Notes: a model not told the origin generated them from the letters alone. 64,000 bases of DNA from Apostichopus japonicus (GCF_037975245.1 NC_092579.1:9975001-10039000), one strand, 5' to 3'; positions 1-11,690 are shown, counted from the first letter of the stretch. Numbers and translations: made by a program.

Positions 1-3000
1 GTTACTGAACTGCATTGCGTCTCTATATATTTTATTTAAATGATTTCGATGTTCTTTTTTTTTTAAACTCAATCGTAAATACCGCCACCAGTTTCCTAAC
101 TTTTCTGATTGGGTGATGCGATCGGGTGTTTACAAATTGACTCAACGGTGTCATGATCAAATAATGTTTATAGTTATCATCACAAGGGTGAGAGATACAA
201 ACAATGGAAAACCGCAGAGGGAAGTATGATTGCTAGTATGTCAACAATCAGGCCTTCTTAATTAGAAATTCTATGTATGAATTTAAATGCAGTGAGGGAC
301 ACATACATCAATGGTAAATTTGCTACAAAAGACATTTAAGCTATCAAATGTTGGTTATAGAAGAAAATTTGATTCTGTTATTTTTTTGATCTGCTAGAAT
401 TGATGTAAATTTGCTTTAAATAACTGAAAAGATAGAATATATAGAGGGGGAATGAGGGGGGTGAATACAGGGAGTTGGGATGGGGAGGTAGGGACAGGAA
501 GATCTTTTGAATGTGGTGGTTAACTACTTCCTGGAATGTGAGTGTGAATGAACTTGTTTAACTTATGAGTATTTTGGGTGCAATATTTGACCTTTTAAGT
601 TGGTAATCCGTGATTTGTTTGAAAAAGATAAGCTGATATTTTTTGTATCCATATTTCTGTGATGTGTCTTTTTTAAATAAATTTATGTGTTTTACACTTT
701 TCTTTTGAAGTGATGGAACTTTATGCTGTGTGGAATAATGGAAACATATATGATGATAACACAGCGATAATATCAACTCCCAGTGTTTGAACCCAGGGAG
801 AGGGAGGGGGGGTGGCTGCAATGATTAATTGTTACTTAATTTTTATTTCTTTTTTTATGGGATGAAAGGGGAGGGGAAAGGGGGAGGGGAAGATGTTCAC
901 CTTAAAAATGATAACTGATGTGAATTTTAAATGCTGTCATATATTTTATTCCAACAAAAAGATCATAACTATCACTTTTATCAATACAAAAAAAAATAAT
1001 GAATACCAAACATAATTTTGATTTTCAATTACTATCTAGTATGTTTCTTTGGTGTCCATATTTGACTTGTTCTTTCGGACAAAAGACCATGGGAACTCTT
1101 TATCCCATTGAAACTAATCCCCATGGAAACCATTAATCCCATTAAGTATACAAAGAATAACCTTAGCTGCCTATCTTCAATAACAACTAAATCACAAAAG
1201 TAAATGATAATAGCCGAGTTTCATTTCTATAAATCTGAACCGTGAGTATTCTTTATATATCATTCATAAGCATTAAGGTTGCATGCAGCAAAAACCTTGA
1301 AGCTTCCTACATTTACAGCAATATTCTGATGGCTCATGAAGTTCATGGCTTCGAAAATGTTCTAGACTTTTGTTTCCGTTTCCGTATCATTAGATCAAAA
1401 CCACAACCTAATTCTGTTTTGTGAGCTGTTGAAAATAAAATCATTTAAAAAAAATTATGTTGCAATTTCCTGAATGCTCATTTAGCAACAACAGAGATAG
1501 GCCTATCTGATGATGTCACCATGACAACTGAACTGAAAATGTCATTGTTTTTGTCTTAAGTTTTCAAACAAATCATTTATCCACTGAGAATAATATTCTC
1601 ACAAAGAAACTACATAAATGGTAAAATTCTACATGAACAGAACATTGTGCCAAGTATAAAACGAATACTTCAAATGTATCACATTTCAAACCAAGGAAAA
1701 TCAACTCACTGACAATATTATAACAAGAAAATAAATCTTTAGAATAACATCTGTAGGAGATGACATCACAGGCTACCTATCATCATCAACTTCTTGGAGT
1801 AATTAAGAGAGGTTTCATTTGTGAATAGTGAAAAGGGGGGAAGAGGCAGGACAGATGAATGAACAGAAGACTGGAAAGTTGTTACAAATGCAACAGAGCA
1901 AAGAAAGATGGGAGAGCTTCCTCATTCTCTATTGACTTAAAACCACTATTGTTCTTTATATCTTTGTTCGTGAATCTCATTCTTATTCCTTTTCCCAGGG
2001 TAACTTTTTTCAGTGTTTACACCAAGACTAACTCCCAATTACACATCACACCATGAATCCATCCCATCCAGGGTCTCTAGGTAGCTAAATACTTTGATAA
2101 CCCATTCAATCACAGTTTGTTGATAACTGATAAGGAAATAACTAAGAAGGACTATACCTAGCTCACAGATCTATACATTCACCGACCTACCTATAGTGAC
2201 CCAGCTTACACTGACCATGGAGGTAAAACAGACTGACCAACCAACACACACATGTGGATTCAAACTCTTATCTAGTCACAGAGGTTGTAGTGTTTACAGT
2301 GTAAACTAAACAATAATTGTGGGGGTGCTTAAATCGGTATTTACGTCATCGCTTCAATTGACATTCTTTTATCCATCATCATCCATGCAATGTGTTCCAC
2401 AGAGGGTTTCTGGTCTAATTTCTTCCTGGTACTCAGTTCGATAACTCAGTGTGCATGTCAGCAGTATGTCAAACCGGGTGTTTCAAGGTTACTACTGTTA
2501 TCCCAACAAAAAAAAGTTCAAAATTACCCTTTTGTAGGTTTCTCCATATATATATTTCCAGACATATATTTCCAGATATTGAGGGTGGGTGGGAAGGGAG
2601 GGTCAAATAAGACAATAAAATGTTAAAATGAAACAAGCTGCTTTGTGGACAGCTGTAAAATGTTCTTGTTAAAATCTGTGTCGATCAGTGACCATTATCT
2701 CATTTTGTAGCATATTTATGGGTTATTGTTGTGTTTGTGTGTGGGGGGGGGGGTAGAGAGGAGGGGAGGGGCGTTTCCATACAGCTTTCGTTATAGTAAT
2801 CTCAAGTTCACTGATTATGACATAACAGTTCAAACACATTTATTTCTTGACTCCATTCCCTCCCTCTCTCCCTCCTACCCCTGCCCCTTCCCATACCCCT
2901 TTCCTGTTGCACTCACTTCTTGAAGATTCCCCTCTTGAAAATGTACAAGCCACACGTCTGTAATATTTGGTGTGAGTTATTACAGATTAAGCTTTAGGTA

Positions 3001-5023
3001 AAACTCAACTGGTCATTGGTCAAGTCCGTCATTGCAGTAATACTGCCACGGTCTGGTCAATAAACAGTGGTCAGCACATGACCTCTATCAGCTCATATCC
3101 CATCAAACCACCACAGATTCCTGATTGAGTTACCTCCCATCCTCTTCTGATCAGCAAGCCTCTCTGTCAGGTGATCATGGGCAACTCAGGCTATGTCAAT
3201 GAAAGATTTGGACGACTCAAACAGACCGGATTTTTATTGCTCCTTCTGTAACTATAAAACCCTTAAACATGGATGATGAAATTCTGGTTGCTGGCTGGTG
3301 GGTATCCAGCAATATGCTAGAATCTACCAGAATGGTCAGCTAGCTAACAAACCTACAAATCAACTAATCTTAATTACTTATGCATTGTGGTGTATTTGTC
3401 TTCACCTCTTCCTTGGCAATGCTATTTGTACCGTGATCCACTAAAATATAGTGTACCTCAGTGTCCATCCACCGTCATTGGATTAACATTTCAACACTTC
3501 CAAGAACAAAGCTACTAAATGTGACCAGTACATTGGTTCCAAATTTCACCATGCTACACAATTGTTTGATCTTTTTTAAAGTATCTTCCTTAGAATACTC
3601 CCCACACACTTACATCTCCCCCCCCCCCTCCCCCTCTGCCCCAAACTATTACCAGGCCTTTGAGGGGAGTTCATATAAATACCTTGAGATTGGCTGCATG
3701 TATATATCAATTGTAGAAGTTAAGCACAAGTACCATCCCCTCCCGGGTGGGTGTTGAGGGCCCTGGTAAATTACCCTGCACCCAGCATATATTTGCATGG
3801 TATTGCTCAAATTTATTCATGTCTTACATAATTCTGTTTGTATCCAAGGGTACTGCTGCACAAATCAATTCCATGGGGAGTACAGACAGACTCGAGCCCA
3901 GGGCCAGGGCATACAGTACAGGTCTGATTTTAGAGTGAAACCAAGTCTCCTTGTCCACAGAAAGTTTAATAACTACTGACTGTAGTGGAGAAATTGTGAA
4001 GGAATACCTCTGCATATCCCTTCAGCACATCATATTAGCCCCTGAGTGGCGGCATCAAACTATAACACTTAACGAAAAACCAGAAAGCCCTTTCTAGTCC
4101 CACAATATTATAAAACTAAAATCAAATAACTATGTCATTTTGCATAGCTCCTTGTATTAATTGATAGAGCTGTTGTACACAGTTCTTTTCATTTTCCAAT
4201 AAATTACAGTACACACCCTTACCCTGATTGCAAAGAATCACATGTATAATTGGAGAGTTTCTTAATTGATGGGAATGCATATATATATATACCTTAGTCT
4301 CTACAGAAGCTACCTGCATACACCATATGTTCAATGCCTTTGAATTGAACATGGTTGGGCCAAAAAGGGACTTCCTTCCTATGAAGCTAAGTTTAATGTC
4401 CCAAATTATACTCTTAATGAAACGTTTCCTCTCGGCTCTTAGAGAGACAAGTTTAGCATACATGTGAAGCAGATGTCATTGCATTCAAGCCAGGATTTTG
4501 ATCAAATCCATCATCCAGTTGTAGAAGCATTGAAATGAGAAGTAGTAAATTACTATACTTTCCAGGGGACGGATACTAAGGCCTTCTATCGCCCAAGTTG
4601 GACTATTTCTGTAACACCAAAGAAAGAAACCTTTATTGCTGTACAAAGAAGTTGATTTTTGTTTCTAAAGATCAATGAGGTAGGTGCTATATAACTACTT
4701 TCAGTAATGGAGTTAGTCTAGTTAATTAATATTCATAAGGAAAGAATTTCAATCTAATACCTGTAAAAAAATACATTTACTTTCAGAGTGTAGTATAATT
4801 GGATGTCCAAAATGATAATCAATCATAGAAGATATACCTAATAAATCACCTTCTCATTCTGGACATTTCTTGACTCAAAACTGGCTGAAATGTCATCAAC
4901 ACAGTGTCCTCCTCACTCACACCGACTTGAACATGAAGAAATGTGACAAGTGTATTCTATCCCCCCATCCCCCCCCCCCCTCGCATGCTCAGATTGTCAC
5001 CAGAGAACGACCCTGGAACAATT
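1..5023. other. No gene seen; G- and C-rich low-complexity patches
   Basis: No open frame here looks like a protein. Visible structure is limited to G-rich stretches with four or more G runs (445-497, 867-889, 2742-2772), which fit quadruplex-type motifs, and C runs at 3618-3634 and around 4962-4981. Some of this may be 5' intron of the channel gene, but no exon could be identified. Confidence 0.5.
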
Positions 5024-5380
5024 TTGACCCTATGTACTTAACAATACATGCACAGCAAGCAACAGCAGACTTATAGGTATGTTGGCTTTGATAATAAGAG
5101 AAGAATAAGAGTTTGTTACTCTGTAAACTGAATCTGTGAATTCAGACATTTTACTTGTTTTCTTTTCTTTCATCACAAGAAAGAACCGCATCATCAAGAG
5201 CAAAACATCCGATTCTCAAATCCATTTCTTCTCAGTCCAGCAAACCTGACCATTTTTGAAAGATTTAACTTCCAGGCTCCTCATTTATAGCTACTAACTT
5301 CTCTTATTATCACTAAAGCCAACATACCTATAAGTCTGCTGTTGCTTGCTGTGCGTATATCGTAAAGTACATAGGGTCAA
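5024..5380. repeat. Foldback inverted repeat, ~80-bp arms
   Basis: The left arm (5024-5103) returns in reverse complement at 5298-5380 with a few mismatches. It includes the shared words TTGACCCTATGTACTT, GCACAGCAAGCAACAGCAG and TAGGTATGTTGGCTTT. The spacer is about 194 bp without a recognised content. It may be a foldback element or a local inverted duplication. Confidence 0.8.
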
Positions 5381-7851
5381 ACTTGTTTATAAACTCTCAA
5401 CTCCAAGAGGTGGTACTTACACATAAATTATCTCTTGCTTTGACTAACTTATTTACCTTTCTTGATCTCTTATCTTAAAGCTCTGCTGCCTTAAAACAAT
5501 GACATACAAACCACCTGTTTTTTTGCTGTGTGTGTGCATGTGTGTGTGTGTGCTTGTTCCCTTAAAAAAACTAACTTTGTGAAATACTTTGACCTGAGTG
5601 TGGTGTGCCGACTGGTTCCTTCACTAAACAGTAGACAAGAGTGTGCAGTCATATCTCCTGTTAACAATCCACAAACAGCACAGGTTGCATGCACTGTGGT
5701 CAACTTGGATCTATTATATAAAGGGTAACCATCAAAGATGTCAAAAGGGTATTGTAGTCTTAATTCAGTTTGAGTTGTAAACCAGAGGATATATACTTCA
5801 GACATACTTTACTGATGGGGACAGTATAAAAGGTACTGGATAAACCCATGAAATGTCAGAACCAACTAATCTTTTCTCACTTATAACAACTTTGGAGAGC
5901 TAGAAAATGTAAACACTTTTGACAACAAGTTGGATTTGAACAACTTAAAAGAGTGCAGAAGATCTTTACAGGTAAGATAGTACTGTCTTCAAGACCACTG
6001 GTGTACTTATTTACAACAGGAAGGAAGAAATAAAAATTTGATAAAAAATGCTCAATCTTTTCCAAAAGTTAAGCTGATCAGCTGATAAGCATTTATTGAA
6101 TTTAATTATACAGTAATAACCTTCTTCCCTCTTTAAAGATTTTTTCTTTTTTAATCATGTTTTCCAACCTTTTTTTGAAGTTTGAAGATATTTGTTCTCT
6201 TCTTCATTTTATTTAGAATTTCATGTTTATTCCCTTTTGCTTTACTTTTGGCAAACTGTTTTTATCGGGTTAAATAAATTGTATTCTTTGGAGGAAATGG
6301 GGAGGGATTTGCTGTAAAATTTAAAGGCATCTTTCGAAGAGGGGTAATTAGGGAAGGGGAGGGCAAGGGGTGGCTATCTATATTTCATAGTATTCATTAC
6401 TCTACTGAGAGATCTGCATAGTAGTCACGTCACAATAATGATTTTACAACTGTACACCATTAAAAAGTGGCAATTCTCTCAGTCCAGGTTACATGTCAAA
6501 AACATGTTTCATTTTGTTCAGTAATTATCTTTTAAACATCACAGTTTCAGTATGCAACTTGACTGGTCTAAGCAAAAAAAAAAATTGTCCGATTAAAAAA
6601 AAAAAAAAAAAAAAATTATTTTGATTTAAGTCAGCATGACAATAAATTACGATGGTGGGATGATAGTTACAGTATGGAAAACTGTTAGTATAGGTTCCTC
6701 GATCTCCTAACAGTCTAAAACTTCATAAGTTGAACTAATATGAAAGGTTCAGTCATAATTGAACCATTCACTAATTAATACACAGTAACAAAACAGTAAT
6801 GGCATATCCCTTTTGCAGCACAAGATAGTAAAATGACGAAGTCCATTCCCCCTTGCTTGGGAACCCCGTCACAATGAAAGAAAAAAATGAGTAGATCCAA
6901 ATTTTACTTTGGGTTTGACAAGGACAAACTATTTGGCAAACGAGGATATGAAATATTAAAAGTAATTACTTCAAAAAAAAAAGAAAAAAAGAGAGGTTTC
7001 TTGTTGTAACTCTGTCCACTGCTAAATATCAATAATCTGCAGTTTTTTTTATTTCAAAAGAAAACATGGTTTACCGAAAACTTTGGGTCCAACTAATACT
7101 GTCATAAGAGAAATGAAACATAAAGAGTATTCACTGAATCCAAAATAATAAAATATTTTATCCAATTATTTGATGTCAGTGGCAATAACAACTATGTCTA
7201 AAAAAATAAAAAAAACTTGAAACTTATTATCAAAATAAAAAAATTAAAAGGAAACAACAAAAAGAAAAGACTGATATGTTAGGAAAATAAAAAAAAGAAG
7301 GATGGTCTATTCAACTTTGAATAGTGCTATATAGGAAAACTACACGTACTGCCATAAGAGAAATGAAACAATTTGAATATTCAACAAGACTAATATAACA
7401 ACATATTTACCCTGACATATGAAGTCAGGAAATGAAAAATTGAGACTTATTATATTAAAAGAAGGATATACAAGAAAAAGAAAAGAATCAATAAATTTAG
7501 AAAGACAAAACTATGTTGCCATCAAGAGAAATGAAATATAAAATTAATAATTTTATCATACCTAAGAAAGAAACAGCAAAATCTGAAAAGGAAAAAAAAA
7601 AAAAAAACATGTACCCCAAAAATAAAATATATCCTTGTATCTTCCAAAATGAGCATTACTTTTAATTCAGAGAGTGAAAAGACAATTTTTTTTTATTTTA
7701 ACTTTCCTTTCTGTGATAGAAATTTGAAGTACTGCAACTTTAAATTACTGATAATATCATTGCATGTTCAATTATGTGGAACATCACATGTGACTGACAC
7801 ATTCTCCTGTTCATGTTCATTCCTTGTTATCGAGTAGTAAACGTGTTTACC
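5381..7851. other. No gene seen; A-rich DNA with decayed repeats
   Basis: Contains a TG-rich microsatellite (5525-5552), a poly-A tract (about 6594-6615) and a purine-rich region 6870-7620. In that region the word AAGAGAAATGAAA recurs after similar flanks near 7108, 7355 and 7522, which looks like an old, irregular direct repeat. No coding signal. Confidence 0.5.
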
Positions 7852-10160
7852 CTACTGGAAAAAAATAGTCAGACATTGATCTGAAACTTGTCTGAAAGCA
7901 GTCTGTCTGACTACTTTGTACAGTAGTCTAGCTGACAGATGTATGCAGCAGTTTGCAGATCAAATTCAGACAAAATCAGATCTGCAGTCTTGACACAGTG
8001 ATGAAACCAGTTTTGCATCCGAGACATCTGCATGTAGGTTTGGTGATTGTTGGCATGGCCAGGCAGTCATTTTTGCAAGAAACTGACCATCACAACTGTC
8101 ATCAAGATCTTTTGCAAAATTACACGAACAGCATTTTAAAAAGTACTCTACATGGCCAACGTTTCTGTCAGAACCAGTAACATAGAAAACTGTACAGGAA
8201 TTACGTTTCTGTGAAAAACTGTACTCTTTTCTGTGAACTACTGAACCATTTAAAAAATTTCTCAGAAACTTGAAATATTTGATGGGAATATACATATCCA
8301 AGCTCTAACACTAATATTTTTCATTACAGATATAGTAGGTGATACCACTTTAGTACAGCCAAAAACATGAATATTTCTACCAATCTCTTTGCCTTTTTTA
8401 ATTTGATAGCTGAAGCATTTTACTTATGTATGATTGAACTTGTTGATTCTTGCAATTCTTAAATTTTGGCAATAATCTAGGCATACCAATGAGCATTTGG
8501 ACTTTCGAACAAATCTGAAGTTCTAGATTCTTGGCACTATGAAACATTTTGAGAAGTTGCCCATTATGGTCCTCAAATTTGAAGCAGGAGTAAACCCATA
8601 ATGGGCCAAGGTTACAAACACAATATGCCAGATGTACAGTAGTAACTGATGGAGATTTGCACTCATATGTGTCTCATTATACAGCACCTGGAACATGAAG
8701 CAATACTGTTTTAACAGGTTTTCACATCTATTAACTTCTTCATGGGAAACCGATGCAAAGCTTAAATAAAATATTGCTTCAACTTAAAGAGAGAGTAGTG
8801 GTCAAAATATACAGGATTCATGATGCCATGAAGCACAGGAATTGAATAAAAATACAGCCACGCCCTGCATTCATTTGCCTTCCAAAGGATCTTTGATTGA
8901 ATGTGGAATACGAGTAATAAAGCTTGGTGGTTTGATTTCTCCTAGTCGGTTGTCTACCTTTTCAACAAGCTTTGACAAAGAAAAATCTTCATTGGAATAT
9001 GTGGAGTCAAACCACAAATTAAAGAAGTAGCTTTTGTACTATACCTAATAAAACACAATGCATGTAATCAAAGACCATGCCATTAACAACATCAAAATAC
9101 GGAAAGTACAGCAACCATGACAGTCCTTTAACACCAATCACTGGTGCATTACTCTTAACAGCAATTTGCCCATTTTGACAAAATTTTTTCATGGTTCTGT
9201 TTCCCATGACCATTCAAGTCATCTAATGGATATGTCCATGTGTGGCCCTTTCCTGTGGCACATGATCTCCCTTGCAGGAGGCAATATGCACAGCCATAAC
9301 AACCATTAAATTGGACCATGTTTAGTAACAGACTTTTCGCAGTTTGATCACATGTTGCACATATTATTATCCCTTTAACAGAAACTTCACTCCCATCAGG
9401 TAATTTAACACTTATCCCATCTCCTAAAATGTTAAGCTCATGGTAGGTTGGCTTCAAAAAATATCAACACTTGGTTTTATCTCTCCATACCATAATCTTC
9501 CAAATATAAATTCCTTTTTCATACGCACCTTGTAGGGCAATTCATTAATAACAAAGTATAGAGGCCAAATGCTAAATTTAGATGCTCTGCATAATGGCAC
9601 ACCATCTGTATACATAGTAAGTGAAAACATTATTTTGATTATTGAGGATACCACTTTTCCCAAGTAAACTTTTGTAGACAGAACCATCATATATGTCCTC
9701 TAGATTTCCCTCATTCGTTTTGGAATGCTTGACCCTCTGAGCTGCAATTTTTCAGAAAAGTTGTCACATGAAAAAAAAAATTCTCACCTGTGTAATTAAG
9801 GGACATTGAATGAAGAATGATGTATTGCCCTCACTGTCAATATCTAGTGAACACATGGGGCATTTTGAAAGGCTAGAAGCTGCAAGGTAGTTTTTACAAT
9901 TAGAACAAAATTTGTGAAATTTTATTGGGGTCTTTATAGATGCAAAATGATTTTTTGAAGAGGTAAAGGGATTTTGTCATCACATTTGGAGCCAAGCAAT
10001 GTAATGGAGCTTCACATCAGCCACTCCTAAAATCATGTATGTTGGATCATCGCCTCACACAATCTAATGGAATAGGCCATTACAAGAATATCCTTGCATA
10101 CTTACCAATGAAAACAAAGTCGCTGATTTCAAAACTTGTAAAGGACTCTATTTTTCAGCT
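7852..10160 (-). pseudogene. Broken CACTA/EnSpm-like (Tnp2/DUF4218) transposase relic
   Basis: Minus-strand reading in several frames gives the landmarks of an animal Tnp2-type transposase in the right order. First is a zinc-ribbon stretch (about 9785-9930, CSNCKNYL, then CPMC and FFIQCPL). Next are YTDGVPL and SIWPLYFVINELPYK (9454-9690), ICATCDQTAKSLLL and GCYGCAYCLLQGRS (9155-9457), and FDVVNGMVFDYMHCVLLG (9019-9213). These are followed by KLVEKVDNRLGEIKPPSF (about 8890-9010), ETHMSANLHQLLLYIWH (about 8600-8700) and a C-terminal part (7966-8301). Frameshifts and stops separate the blocks, so it is dead. The segment near 7852 has a CTACTGGAAAAAAA start followed by repeated TCAGAC/TCTGA words, like a CACTA terminus with subterminal repeats; the other end may be near 10144-10158. 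Superfamily placement is from remembered family motifs. Confidence 0.8.
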
Positions 10161-10196
10161 CTGTTTTCCTTCTTTTCTCCCCCCTTTTTTCTGCAG
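10161..10196 (+). other. Splice acceptor with long polypyrimidine tract
   Basis: An almost pure C/T tract of about 30 bases ends in CTGCAG, followed 21 bp later by the channel ATG. It is the strongest acceptor-like site near the gene and implies at least one upstream 5' exon, which I could not identify in the first 10 kb. Confidence 0.8.
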
Positions 10197-10207
10197 CCAA
10201 TAGTCAC

Positions 10208-10228
10208 ATGGTGGAAGATGAATGGTAG
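10208..10228 (+). promoter_or_regulatory. Overlapping upstream ORF (6 codons)
   Basis: An ATG ten bases before the channel ATG opens a short frame (MVEDEW, stop TAG at 10226-10228) that overlaps the main start out of frame. Its context is weak at -3 (C) with G at +4, whereas the main ATG has A at -3. Leaky scanning past it would be expected; a damping effect on translation is inference. It matters only if the exon begins at 10197 and translation starts in this exon. Confidence 0.45.
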
Positions 10229-11681
10229 GGATAGCTCAAACAGCCTATCATCAGAAGATCATGTCGTGGTAGTCACCGACTCCAAGCCTAAAAATGGGAC
10301 CCGTCCCAGGGCCGCCGAGGTCCAGCGTCGCAAATCTCAACTCTGTATGGAAACTCAGTTGAAGCTAAGGTCGGAGAACAAATTGAAGAGACTCGTAGAG
10401 AAGAACGGCGCGTGCAATGTCCTACATCACAACGTCCCCAGGAGGGGGGATTTCCTACGGGACGGTTTTACCACATTGCTGGATCTAAAGTGGAGGTGGG
10501 TTCTAATCATCTTCTCCTTCGTCTATCTGATCGGGTGGGTCATATTCGCAGCTTTCTGGTACGCTCTGGTCTGGGACCACGGGGACCTCGATTACAGGGA
10601 CAGGTTAGACGATCGTCCCGACTGGGAACCGTGCGTTTCAAATGTGGACAACTTTATAAGCGCTTTCCTGTTCTCTCTAGAGACTCAGACGACCATCGGT
10701 TACGGTTTCAGATCCGTCACCGAAGCTTGTTGGTTAGGCGGTACGATGGTCGTCATACAGTCTGTGTTCAGTTGTCTAGTAGATGCGGTCATGATAGGAT
10801 GCATCTTTGCCAAACTTGCCAGGCCGAAGAAACGAGCTGCCACCATCAAGTTCAGCAAGAATGCCACAATCTCGGAACGGGACGGCCAGCTGTGCTTCAT
10901 GTTTCGGGTGGGGGACATTCGCGAGAGCCACATCTACGATACAAAGATACGTGCCCAGCTCATAAAGCCCAGGGTCACTTCCGAAGGAGAGTGCATCCCC
11001 ATCGAGACTTACAAACTTGCCCTCGGTCCCGAGGCCCTACCAGCGGAACAGATTTTCTTGGTGTGGCCCATGATCATTTGCCACGTTATCGACGAAAACA
11101 GCCCTTTCTACGAGATCGGGGCTTCCATGCTACGGGAGGAGACTTTCGAAGTGATCGTGATTCTGGAAGGCGTTTTAGAACAGACTGGACTGATCATGCA
11201 GGCTAGGACCTCTTACTTACCTTCTGAAATATTATGGGGTCACAGGTTCAGCAGTAAGTTTATTACACCCCACGACGACCACGAACACCTGACAGTAGAC
11301 TACAGGGAATTCAATACAACGTATCAGGTGCACGGCGCATTCTCCTGCAGTGCCAAGGAGAGAGATGTCCTCACCAGTCAAGGGTTGGACATCAAAAATA
11401 TGAACCCTCAAACCCTCAGGTCAGCGCTGAAGAAATCCTACTCGTTCGAAGACAGCCAACGACAGAAGCAGGTCAACGGCGGCTCTCACCGCGGTAACGG
11501 TAAGGGAAATATCTGCTTCGTGGACGATATCCAGGAGCAGGAGGAAGGAGACATCGGGAGCCAAATAATTATGAGCATCGACGAACACATCAACGATCCA
11601 GGTTTCTCGGAGTCGGTGGACGAGACCAAAGAGGGACCAGTTGCAATTGTTCCATTTAAGGAAATTGGATCGCCTGTGTGA
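10218..11681 (+). CDS. KCNJ: Inward-rectifier potassium channel, Kir2-like
   Basis: Predicted two-transmembrane K+ channel subunit of the plasma membrane; Kir channels work as tetramers that hold the resting potential. Order along 487 residues: cytoplasmic N-terminus with the CNV element (66-68) and WRW (92-94), TM1 (~93-117), pore helix, filter TIGYG (159-163), TM2 (~173-199), then the C-terminal beta domain to ~380 and a divergent tail. C139 and C171 fit the conserved extracellular disulfide; E155 and R165 fit the filter salt bridge. D189 matches the rectification controller of Kir2.1 (D172), D241 replaces E224 and E317 matches E299, so strong rectification is inferred. PKKR (203-206) matches the PIP2-binding segment. 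The C-terminus GSPV fits a class I PDZ ligand (S at -2, V at 0). The turret before C139 is longer than in Kir2.1. The ATG has A at -3, but the frame stays open to the acceptor, so an N-terminal extension from an earlier exon is possible. Subfamily (Kir2 versus Kir3) is less certain than family. Confidence 0.96.
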   Translation: MNGRDSSNSLSSEDHVVVVTDSKPKNGTRPRAAEVQRRKSQLCMETQLKLRSENKLKRLVEKNGACNVLHHNVPRRGDFLRDGFTTLLDLKWRWVLIIFSFVYLIGWVIFAAFWYALVWDHGDLDYRDRLDDRPDWEPCVSNVDNFISAFLFSLETQTTIGYGFRSVTEACWLGGTMVVIQSVFSCLVDAVMIGCIFAKLARPKKRAATIKFSKNATISERDGQLCFMFRVGDIRESHIYDTKIRAQLIKPRVTSEGECIPIETYKLALGPEALPAEQIFLVWPMIICHVIDENSPFYEIGASMLREETFEVIVILEGVLEQTGLIMQARTSYLPSEILWGHRFSSKFITPHDDHEHLTVDYREFNTTYQVHGAFSCSAKERDVLTSQGLDIKNMNPQTLRSALKKSYSFEDSQRQKQVNGGSHRGNGKGNICFVDDIQEQEEGDIGSQIIMSIDEHINDPGFSESVDETKEGPVAIVPFKEIGSPV

Positions 11682-11690
11682 AGGTAAGAC
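11681..11690 (+). other. Splice donor directly after the stop codon
   Basis: AAG|GTAAGAC follows the TGA at 11679-11681, so the exon would end at 11683, two bases after the stop. The match to the donor consensus is very good. It suggests the 3' UTR continues in a downstream exon, with the intron beginning at 11684. Because it is so close to the stop, it should not trigger nonsense-mediated decay. Confidence 0.6.

Noticed and set aside
2210..2300. GGATTCAAACTC, a B-box-like word
   Set aside because: No A box at suitable distance and no cloverleaf could be drawn, so no tRNA or SINE call.
4677..4705. TGAGGTAGGTGCTATATAAC, which resembles let-7
   Set aside because: Only the first eight bases match the let-7 seed region; the rest differs and no precursor hairpin is evident.
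10412..11206. 264-codon frame within the channel exon in another plus frame
   Set aside because: It is the +2 shadow of the channel coding sequence; composition (many R, H, Q) is that of a shifted GC-rich exon.
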